Shown here: one piece after another, positions 48,971 to 57,843 of the stretch
Layout: each line of letters begins with the position of its first letter
Numbering within the stretch: position 1 is the stretch's first letter
Origin: Apostichopus japonicus
Taxonomy: Eukaryota; Echinodermata; Holothuroidea; Aspidochirotida; Stichopodidae
Direction of reading: 5' to 3'
Assembly: GCF_037975245.1 (NCBI RefSeq)
Contig: NC_092567.1
Coordinates: forward strand, 19,901,376 to 19,965,375
DNA: 64,000 nucleotides
Translations under genes and position numbers: made by a program
Notes under the pieces: generated by a model
Told to the model about the DNA's origin: nothing
What the model saw: the letters and a program-made list of their open reading frames with translations, nothing else
The model's database searches: none

Positions 48971-49948
48971 TTACTTCATAATAACTGTCCGCCATTTGCT
49001 TTCGATGTACAAGGGTTGCTTAGCAATTATCTTGTAGTTTTCCTGGGGGTAGTCTAGGATCCCCAAGTCATGTATTGACCCTTTAGCTGCACATATTTCA
49101 TCAAGGAAATTCGATAACCTCTTCAAACCAGCAGAATCTCGCCCGTTGATTTTAGGCCAATTTTCCAGCTTTCCTAGAAATGCACGGCTGATCACAGCAT
49201 CCCCTCCATACCAATAATGCAACTTCTTACGTGCCTTGTCATATGCAACACTATCTTGCATCAGCAGGTAGCCACTAATCATGGTGAGTGGTTCCCCCTC
49301 AAGGTGTTGACTAAGTAGGTTCAGCTTCTCAGCAGCGGTGTTCGCTCTTGATGCAATGAGGTTGTCGAATGTACTGATCCACAATGGATATTTCAAAGGG
49401 TCACCTTTGAACTGCTCCACTCTTATGGGAGGCAGTCGAAATGAGTTGACTAACTCTCTCAGCGTGTATTGGTGTTCTTCTTTGACCACCGAAGTTGGAC
49501 GGGGCATTGTATCGAGGAATCTTGTGACACCGTCATTGGGTCCATCTTCAGGAATCTCATCTAGAACGAACGAGGTTGACCCTTTGTCTTCTTCCTCGTC
49601 CGATTCATCTTCCCCACTTTCATCAACCACTTCCAGTAGTACCTTAGTCTTCTCCATCTCTTTCTGGAGCTTCAATCTTTCCATCTTCAGTTGGAGTTCC
49701 CTTTCCTTAAACTCCAGCTCAATCTTCTGCATTGCTAGTTGTCGTTCCAACTCGAGCTTCTCGCTTTTCTTTGACATGCGAGTAGAACACTTGTTGCTCT
49801 TTATTGATGATCGAGTGGAACCTTTTCCAATTTTAGCAGCACAGGAGCTGGCCTTGAGGTTTCCTTTTGTGTTGGGAGTTCCCTTACTGGTAGCATCAGG
49901 TAAGCTTGCTGACTTCCTTTGATATTCTTTGCCTGATCTTGTTGCCAT
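48971..49948 (-). CDS. BEL/Pao Gag N-terminal part, 325 aa, ended by an in-frame TAA
   Basis: The start lies 38 bp inside the 5' LTR. The protein has a basic Ser/Lys-rich N-terminus, a long charged coiled coil at about 75-125 (ELERQLAMQKIELEFKEREL), an acidic stretch (GEDESDEEEDKG) and then the DUF1759-type gag domain from about 165 (FKGDPLKYPLWISTFDNLI, LEGEPL, KLHYWYGG). It stops at a TAA while still within gag: the same frame stays open through the zinc-knuckle region and pol. BEL elements normally encode one gag-pol polyprotein, so this is either a recent nonsense mutation or a read-through signal. Confidence 0.88.
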   Translation of the reverse strand: MATRSGKEYQRKSASLPDATSKGTPNTKGNLKASSCAAKIGKGSTRSSIKSNKCSTRMSKKSEKLELERQLAMQKIELEFKERELQLKMERLKLQKEMEKTKVLLEVVDESGEDESDEEEDKGSTSFVLDEIPEDGPNDGVTRFLDTMPRPTSVVKEEHQYTLRELVNSFRLPPIRVEQFKGDPLKYPLWISTFDNLIASRANTAAEKLNLLSQHLEGEPLTMISGYLLMQDSVAYDKARKKLHYWYGGDAVISRAFLGKLENWPKINGRDSAGLKRLSNFLDEICAAKGSIHDLGILDYPQENYKIIAKQPLYIESKWRTVIMK

Positions 49949-49985
49949 ATTGAAGCTCAGTAGGTGAGAAAAACTTCGTGAATGA

Positions 49986-50685
49986 TGTAGAATTGGGAAA
50001 AAAAAACTTGAAGCACGCCACCAACAGAATCTAGGTCTCGCTCATAACTTTATTTATGTTAACCGATTCACTGCAAACGAGAACAAATTAAACCAAAATA
50101 AAATAATAAAATATACAAGAAAAAGATACATTAAGACATACAGAAATACTGTCACAAACGGCCTTCCTTAGATAGATGGACGATACCATAACGGACTAGA
50201 AACACACACGATATTGTGACTAAAATACAAGTAAAAGCGATGTACACTCACGTAAGGTAAAATACAACATAAGAAATTAACTAGAGTAAGGACAAGAGCT
50301 TATGAACGCTCCGGGAGGGGTTATGAACTTGTACACATATACAAGCTAGGTAACGCACAAACCTAGGCTTACAACAACAATAGTGCACTGTAACTTATCC
50401 TAAATGGTTAACAGTGCAACCGTAAACACAACTTAAATTACTTATTTATCTTAACTACGCAAATGTCAAATCAAATCAACTACACCGTAATTCTTACCGA
50501 AGTTTTGTGGCCTTTAAAAATAATCCCTCATCTACAGATAAAATGCATATGAACCAAAAAAGAACTTTAAAAGGTAAGCTTTAACATCACGCTTAAGGCG
50601 TTAGTGTCGCCATGTTGTTTCTTAAAGAATGACGTACAAAACCCGTCGAGCGCCCTCCCCTATACCTTGAATCTACCCTGCAACA
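49986..50685 (-). repeat. BEL/Pao 5' LTR
   Basis: Same termini as the 3' LTR. The gag start codon lies 38 bp downstream at 49948. The adjacent SINE fragment begins right after the duplicated ACAAA. Confidence 0.95.
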
Positions 50686-50781
50686 ACAAACATTAATCTT
50701 GGAGTGACTCGAACCGGGGACCTTATGATTGGAAGGCACCAGCATTAACCACTGAGTGTTACCCACTGAGCTTAACACTCC
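50686..50781 (-). mobile_element. tRNA-headed SINE, head part, split by the BEL element
   Basis: Minus-strand GGAGTGTTAAGCTCAGTG and B-box GGTCCCCGGTTCGAGTCACT, continuing the SINE body broken at 43704. The A-box region has a small extra GGGTAACACTCAGTG duplication. Confidence 0.85.
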
Positions 50782-53775
50782 ATATTCTTTCTATTCTTTT
50801 GTTTTCTTATTTACATTTTATTACATTTGCGTGTTTCATGTCTATTTTCTTTCACTTGAGTTTCTGGCAATACACATGCATTATTTTCCCGGAATCTAAT
50901 TTTGGCTTAATTATGTAGACAAGTAGGCGTATATATAAATATAAACATTATATTATATACAGCTTTGGCTTATTATTGCAACTATTGTCATCCTCTTGCA
51001 TGTCAACTCACTAAATAAAACAATTCTTTGAATTCCTTTTCACTGATCGTCTGATTTTATTTATTTGCTTGCTTCTTCATCTACATTTTCGTTTTCTTTC
51101 ATTTTAACGTTTGCGTGTTTGGATTCTATTCCAAAAACAGCCTAGTCATAGAATGTCGTAACTTTATTACTCATCTTTATTGAAAAACAAATTCGATTGC
51201 GTTGCATAATGGAAAGGGGGTATGAAGACCATACCTCTTGCAGGTCCCCAATCCCTCCCCCTCCCCCTTCTCCTCGGAGCCCGCTTTTTACAAGAGCTTA
51301 AGCTTAAAGGACGACTTAATGGTTGTTATAGTTCAAGAACAAAAGAACATTTTAGTGCTGGCTATAATGTTTTGCTATTGAAGTATTTTTTAAATATTCA
51401 CCTTTAAAAGAGGCTATAAAATTCTGGAATGCTCCTTTAAGGCGTCTGTGATAAAGACGCTGGCTCGTCCATACATGACTAAAGGTTATTTGTTAATCCA
51501 TTCTTTTATAAATTCGAATAACTCAACCAAAACTTTATCTTTAAACTTCTTAAAAGCGCACCCTTAGATGACATTCAACAACATTTGTAATTGACAAATG
51601 TGTAACACAACGTAAACATGTAATTTGAACTTTTTGAAGCCATAAAAGTCTCACGATTTCTAATTGAGTTTTGTGTTACATCTGAGGAACCATGGACGTA
51701 GCAAGGGCAGCAGGAGGGCGACTGCTTCCGCCACCCTTTCAGTGTCGAAAAAATGTTAAAAACTGTTGTTTTTCGCATGATAATTTGTCAGTGCTCTTTT
51801 GATCTTGCAGACTCGTCAGCCCCGTTAACTCGATTATAAACGTAGTAACTTTCAGGCCTACTGATTCAGCACTTACTTAGTTTGGCAGGTGCAATTAGCT
51901 AAATTTTAGCCTATAGCCTATGTGAAGGCTACAGTTGGCCACTGCATAATAAAATACATATTGCCTACCTAACCGCACTCGATGGAGTGTCACGAACTGT
52001 ATGCACAACAACGTCGACAACGTTCGTTCTCATCCTTTCTATGATTCGTCCTAAGTTGTTGCACGAACAGCATGTTATGAAGCTAAGCTAGCAATCGTAC
52101 GTGATACGCGCTTCCTATAAATAATTACTACACTGCTAATACACTGCGATAACGATATTTGCTTTTAGGCCACTGCACATATGACAAAATATGAAAGTTT
52201 ATATTGTCCATCAGTTATGTTCGTCAAATGTATTGAAGTCCAGAAATTGGACAATAAACAAGAATCATCCTACTGGAAAAATTGTAAAAGAGCGATATAC
52301 GTTTGTCTTTCTGATATAATATTGTAACGCTAACTCAGTCTAAGATTCTGGGGCGTCCAAATATTCCCTGCTGAGGACTGGTGGTGGTATGGAAACAAAT
52401 GCGGCTTGGATGGTTGTATGTTAGTAATGACGAGCCTTGAACCTCGCTATTACATGCAAAAGATATAACACATAGATAAACGAGTAAAGAACAAGCGCTG
52501 TGTAGATTTCGCAATCTATTACTAAAACCAGCCACGGTACAAACGATACATCGGCACGAAGCCCTCAATAATAGGTAGAAAACATGCACTTAACGATAAT
52601 GGTCACAAACGAGGTCTCAATACCGAAGTAGAGTCCTATAACGATACGTACAAAAGTGTATAAAAGACGAATACAAGACAGATACAAGTACGACCACAAT
52701 GGTCGGAGCCAGGGCTACTACCGAACCAAACGATTCAGATCGGGAGCGAAGACTGATCACAAGTCTTGAGGTCTGCTTCAGCTGAGCTGATGAGCAGACA
52801 TCACGTGACCTGTAATTATTACGTAATGTAGCCTACGACAAATAGAGGGTGACATATATGATGACCAACGGCATCACACTATGTAAAAGAACATGTAAAA
52901 GAATTCAAACAGGAAACAAAATCTGCTGATAATACGATATCATATGAAAATGATGAACTAGCAAAACATTTCACCAGATCGCATCTAAGGACCTTCAATT
53001 GTTCAAAAATATCTCAAAGGGGAGGCCGTCAGACCCCTCCCCCATATCAATCGAAAAAAGGGGTTCCCCCTTCATTTCAAATTCCTGGCTACGTCGCTGT
53101 GAGGAACTGACCTAATGGTCTCTGTATTAGACTAAATAGTCCAGTCACTCGTTCAAAGGGTCATGCCTTAAAAACTAAAAGTGTTATAGAAATCCAACCT
53201 GGGCTGATATAGCAATGTTTTTGAATGTTCTACAACACATCAATTTTTTTCTCAATGTTATCCTTTACAGGACACATAATGGGTGGCAAAACTTCTTGCT
53301 AAAAGTTTGTTTTCTGCTTGTTTCTGGGCATTTAGCTTAGCCTACTCGATTGCATACGCAACTTAGAGTGTGCTCTCCCCCCCCCCCCCTCCCCATTGTC
53401 AGTCGGGGGACAGGTCCAGTCAAGCAGTGAAGAATCCGACCACTGTTATGGGTGTGCACCCCAATATTTAAACTCAAAAACAAAATCAATATTAACAAAA
53501 ACCTTGTTCTTGCTACAAATCGCCTTTTTCCATGTAAGATTTGCAATAAAATAATTGTAAAAATTGCTCATAGACCGTCTCGTCCCTACATTTTAGAGCA
53601 ATTCGTTAATTCTAATATTTAACGAGACCGTGTACGGGCCCAAGTTGGCTAGTGTGATCGGGAGGTAGATTACTGTTAGGCTTCGGTATTTATGAATCTT
53701 TCTAAAATGATGTACGTGTTGATAATCAACATTCAACATGAAATTTGTCATTCTTTTTATCAAAGAACTCAAATG
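50782..53775 (+). repeat. Segmental repeat, copy C (interrupted by a hAT-like element)
   Basis: Starts TTCTTTCTATTCTTTTGTTT like copy B and continues with the same landmarks to GATGTACGTGTTGATAATCA. It carries an insertion of about 1.66 kb between TTAAACTTCTTAAAA and TTTTTGAATGTTCTACAACA relative to copy B, most of it the element at 51691-53099. No gene is called. Confidence 0.8.
51691..53099. mobile_element. hAT-like element with target duplication TGAGGAAC
   Basis: Perfect 8-bp direct repeats TGAGGAAC at 51683-51690 and 53100-53107. The left end is CATGGACGTAGCAAGG and the right end reverse-complemented CAGCGACGTAGCCAGG. Length 1.4 kb, with no recognisable transposase, so it is non-autonomous. 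Confidence 0.87.
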
Positions 53776-55909
53776 CACTCTTCCATTCCTTAGTTTGTTG
53801 AAGTTGGTTTTCTTGAATGAGAACGGAACTTGTCGCAATGCACAGTCTACTAACTATGTGTGAAGGGGACTCGATATGAAACTATACAGCGCCACTCATT
53901 CATTCATTCATACCACTGATCTACACTAACTACTTAATGTAGATCAGTGATTCATACCCGTACATACATTTGAACTCGAAAGCTGATAGACTACGACATT
54001 GAAACAAAGACACATATTTTTTGCCTTTTTGACTTTGAGGCAATTCAACCGAGTCTCGATCATAACTGTCGTTGCTAATTTACTTTATTATCGTTTCTCT
54101 TAATTTTGCTTTGTGTCCATTTTAATACCGGACTATATCGATTAAAGACAACAGGTTGGTATGAAAATCTAATCTATTTTGTTATAAAACAACTCTGAAC
54201 AGCTGTTGAAGCCTAACGTTAATTTACCGTTAGGCTGAACGTAGCTTGTATTGGTGTTCGCGCAACTGCGGGGTAGACGGAAGTCATAATTGCTGACAGC
54301 CGATCATCATAGTTATCTACAACAGCAGCTAGCAGCTGTTTTCGCTGTGTCATGGAGGGGAGTTTGGAATATGACTAGAACTACACGAGCGATTTGTATT
54401 AATTTAATATGTGCTCCGTGCTCTATTTACTGTAGCCTGGTTGTATAATGCAACACTGATAAGGCATCCAATGTGGATGTGTATAGTGTTGCGTAGTACT
54501 AGCCAGAGTAAAGTACAGTAACATGTGAGTTTACGCCTAGGACTGCATCGTTCGGGATAATTATATGATAAACAGTTCTTTGATGTACATTTTTGTGCAA
54601 AATTAAACTTTCTTATGCCTACACCAAATGTCATGTTTAACTTTATAAGAATTAATTAAAAAGAGTCAATGAGAATACGTGATTGGGAAATTTAAACAGG
54701 ACTTGAAGTTGAAGTACTTGCTTACAGTTGGACTAGGCTTGGCTAGTATAAACCAAACAGCTGGACTTGTAACCAGAGGTCACTGGTTCCAATCATGTTC
54801 CAGCCAAATATTCCTTAGCACTTTCAAAATTTTGGAAAACGTTGTGGCTATTCGCACGAACGTAATCGTGCGAATACAGTTGACTATTTGCACACATGTA
54901 ACTTGATCAATCAGCGCTTGTGGTTGATGTAACCAATGAACTGTCCTGATATGTGCTGGCCGGGAGGGGTGAACAGGACATCGATGGACAATAACACAGC
55001 AGTGCATGACAATGGAACAGGAATTTGATAACTATGGGGATTTCAAAAGGATATCTGGGGATACTTTATCTATTTTTGTAATAAAGGATTCCAAAACCGT
55101 TGAAGCAGCAAACAAGCGACTAGATGAATTAAATTCATCATATTCCGTACGCATTTTAAGAAAGTTTGCAACAAATCTTTTCTGAAATATTCCAACAAAA
55201 TCTTTAATTATTACTCCGAATTTTCCCAGAATTGATCACATCTCAGATTTCTCTCATATTTTACAGATTTGGCTGTTGATTTTGAAAAAGATAACCATTT
55301 TTTGAGAATCAGTAAATTTTCATCGACCAAAATCTTGAGGGGAGGGGGCGAGGGGGGCAAATCGACCGTGCACACCCAACACTGGTGTTGGGGCCATGGT
55401 TTACCTTCCCCGCCTACTCAATACGAACACGTTCGTGCGAATATAAATGTTTATTGGCAGTGCTTTTCTAATCACTACATACATACTTATACCCACATAC
55501 AATTTTGTGCGAATAACAATCCTTATTGGTACGCCTTAGTGTGCGTAGTCACTGTCTATATAAGCACGAGCATGTTCGTGCGAATATCGATGCTTATTGG
55601 TACGTCAACTTAACAATAACGGTTGTTATTGGCACGTGCACGTGCCAATAGACACGACCTTTGGAAAAGGAATGCAGCCGACTGCTTTCACAATTCATCT
55701 GTGAGGAAAAGTTTCAGTGGCACAGTGAAGTCAATATAGTGGCCAGACATTCGGCAATTTGGTGCACTGCCCCCACCTGGCATGACTTATCAGGGAATAA
55801 CTTATCCAGTATCGCATTGAAAACTGCTATGCAAAATGGGCAAATTGCTACACAAGTGTAGAGATGTATGTAGCAGTTGTTATTTTCACACAGGATTTTA
55901 GTATTATTA
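53776..55909. other. Intergenic, no supported gene
   Basis: Several short inverted pairs: ACTGATCTACA.../TGTAGATCAGT near 53918-53950, and multiple CGTTCGTGCGAATA motifs between 54855 and 55590 (also inverted as ATTCGCACGAACG). These suggest a decayed repeat. No exon is supported. Confidence 0.55.
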
Positions 55910-56040
55910 GGAGTGTTAGCTCAGTGGTTAACGCCAGTGCCTTTCGATCATATTCATAAGGTCCCGAGTTCAAGTCACTTCAAGATTGTATGTGGTCCAG
56001 TTACAGAGTTGTTGACAATTTATAATCATGGACGTTAAAT
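55910..56040 (+). mobile_element. tRNA-headed SINE, 3'-truncated
   Basis: GGAGTGTTAGCTCAGTGGTT then GCCAGTGCCTTTCGATCATA and GGTCCCGAGTTCAAGTCACT. It stops after ATAATCATGGACGTTAAATA without the GCAGGAGGATC tail. Confidence 0.85.
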
Positions 56041-56109
56041 AAGATATATTAGATTAAATAAGATGTATAAAATTGAAATCTTAATGAGTTGGAAAATCAA
56101 GAACACTGA

Positions 56110-56160
56110 AAAAACTTCCCCCTCAACCGGGATTCGAACCCGGGCTTCCCGCCTTCATAA
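56110..56160 (-). other. tRNA-like 3' half
   Basis: On the minus strand CCGGG-TTCGAAT-CCCGG (56127-56143) is a perfect T arm, followed by TTGAGGGG. The matching 5' acceptor strand and a D arm are absent from the flanking 100 bp, so this is a tRNA fragment or SINE head rather than a functional tRNA. Confidence 0.55.
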
Positions 56161-56258
56161 AGGTATGATCATTAATTTATTCCCATGGTGGAATGTATTT
56201 AATTTGTAAACATAACATTTTTTTTTGGTTTTTGTTTGTAGAATTAATTAATACCAAC

Positions 56259-56654
56259 ATGGCTGGCATAGCAGCAAGTGTTGCCGGGGTTATCGGTAGA
56301 GGTGGCCGCTCAGAGCACAGCTTGTTCGGTATCTTCACTAAAGAGCACCATCGTGGCAACAAGCATCATCACCTGACTCTCGGAAAACCGAAAACGGGAG
56401 ACAAACTCCTCTACCAGGAGCGGGCACACCCGTCGGCTTTGCCACAGGAACAGAGGACCCATGTATTCGAATACCATTGCAGAGGAGAGGAGTTAATAAC
56501 GGCTGTAGAAGCCAAGGACTCCTGGGGTGATAATTATGGTGGTACTCCTCAAATTTTAAGCGGCGGTCCGGACCAGCGACACGTCAAGGTCAAAGTGACG
56601 TCCCGCATGGGGAAGGGCTTCGACTTTACCGTTTCTGTCTACGGAAAACAGTAA
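56259..56654 (+). CDS. MBF2-like small protein, 131 aa
   Basis: The start is taken at the ATG in ATACCAAC-ATG-GCT, the same context as the paralogue at 33270. The frame stays open upstream, but a T-rich tract ending TTTGTAG at 56241 looks like a splice acceptor, so the upstream part is intron. The N-terminus (1-40) is Gly/Ala then His-rich (HHRGNKHHH) and has no signal peptide. The MBF2-type region follows: TGDKLLYQE at 46-54, HVFEYHC, AKDSWGDNYGGTPQI at 85-99, GGPDQRHVKVKVTS and KGFDFTVSVYG at 119-129. One cysteine (74) aligns with Cys51 of the paralogue. AATAAA signals follow at 56816 and 56867. Function is unknown; family assignment is by eye. Confidence 0.75.
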   Translation: MAGIAASVAGVIGRGGRSEHSLFGIFTKEHHRGNKHHHLTLGKPKTGDKLLYQERAHPSALPQEQRTHVFEYHCRGEELITAVEAKDSWGDNYGGTPQILSGGPDQRHVKVKVTSRMGKGFDFTVSVYGKQ

Positions 56655-56957
56655 CATTTTATTTTATTCCAACATAACAACCAAAATCATCAGGAAAAAA
56701 AATTATAGAAAAAATTTATAAAACATGGATGAGTTTTTTAATCGACTATATCGAGAAAAAGAACGGACAACGAGAAAAACCACGGATGATTGATATTTGA
56801 AGAAAGTTTTACTTCAATAAAATTTTGTTAGATTAGATTTTTAAAGACAAATTGATGCATATGCTTAATAAATCTTTTTATATAAATACTGCTGGCCCGG
56901 TATAGGATACAGTACATTGATCTTTCATGAACTGCTTGCCCAGTACAGAATCCAATT

Positions 56958-57371
56958 TTGTTGATGTCTTTTCATAAACGGCATGTCTTCCATCGTTTTA
57001 AAACCTCGTTCGGATTGAACTCTATCCCAGTGCCAGATTACCATCCCCAACACAAAGGTGACGCGAGGTGCCACCGGTGTGAACACCTCCACGGAAGACA
57101 TACCATCAAGATACCAATTCAACGTTTGTGGGGGCGTGCCTGCAAAACTTTAATATTGAAGGAGGAGGAGTGGGAATTGGATGTAAGAATCAAAACAATA
57201 GGAATTGATACACAGGTGCAATTAGCTGACATTTTCGAAACAAGGTTTTTAGCATATTATCCTTTGTGTACTGCTCCCAAATATGCTAGGAAGTCTGATT
57301 ATGGTCAACCATCCTCAAATTTCAAGAAACATTTTCGCTGCCACTATAAAAATTTGTTATCCAGATGGTGA
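56958..57371 (+). CDS. Hypothetical protein, 137 aa (weak)
   Basis: An open frame richer in GC than its surroundings, starting about 75 bp after a TATATAAATA box-like sequence (about 56879) and directly after the polyadenylation signals of the MBF2-like gene. It contains CHRCEHLHGRH, possibly metal-binding, and a mixed helical second half (EEEWELDVRIKTIGIDTQ). No family was recognised. It may be chance or part of an unrecognised repeat. Confidence 0.25.
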   Translation: MLMSFHKRHVFHRFKTSFGLNSIPVPDYHPQHKGDARCHRCEHLHGRHTIKIPIQRLWGRACKTLILKEEEWELDVRIKTIGIDTQVQLADIFETRFLAYYPLCTAPKYARKSDYGQPSSNFKKHFRCHYKNLLSRW

Positions 57372-57477
57372 TATTTCATCGTCAGTTTTGCATAACTCTC
57401 AACGGTTGGGGAATAGTTGGAGAATCAAAAACTCTGGTAGAGTATTTTTTCAAAACTTCTCACAAAATTTAGCATGC

Positions 57478-57843
57478 TTAAAGGCATTGAAGACTCGCCC
57501 CAAACCGCGTGCCACGCTCTGAAAAAGTTAACTCTCCGTTGCTTGCAAGTGAAGTTTTTCTCTTGTCACTACAAAATGTAGACTAATGAAATGTGATACC
57601 TTGTCATCTTTAGCTGGACCTGAGATGTCCATCGCTGTATCGTTTGTACACTGTGCTGTGGGTATTGACCGCAGCTGTATGTATTGACTGTACACTAGTG
57701 TCTAAGTACCGACGGTAGCAAGCTGTGTGTGTATTTTCTGGGACCGATGGTGGTGTCTAACACTTCTGTTACACCTCATTTGAAACTAAGTCAGATTACC
57801 TGCATTAGACGTTTCTTTTTATGCGAGTCTTCAAACCCTTTAA
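57478..57843 (-). mobile_element. TTAA-flanked MITE, copy 3
   Basis: Reverse orientation relative to copy 1: starts TTAAAGGCATTGAAGACTCG and ends CGAGTCTTCAAACCCTTTAA. TTAA is at both ends. Without nested insertions it gives the consensus length of about 360 bp. Confidence 0.87.

Larger units (their letters stand above)
43705..50685 (-). mobile_element. BEL/Pao LTR retrotransposon, near-complete
   Basis: 6981 bp with LTRs of 699 and 700 bp at 43705-44403 and 49986-50685, TG...CA termini on the minus strand and a 5-bp target duplication ACAAA (43700-43704, 50686-50690). The LTRs differ by eye only in the length of an A run, so insertion is recent. The internal region has gag and pol in one minus-strand frame, interrupted by a single stop in gag. 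A purine tract (AAAGGGCCGGAA) precedes the 3' LTR. No confident primer-binding site was identified. It inserted into a SINE. Confidence 0.95.

Noticed and set aside
55430-55640. Repeated GCACGTGC / CGTTCGTGCGAATA palindromes as a binding-site cluster
   Set aside because: They look like pieces of a decayed repeat with irregular spacing and no adjacent gene.
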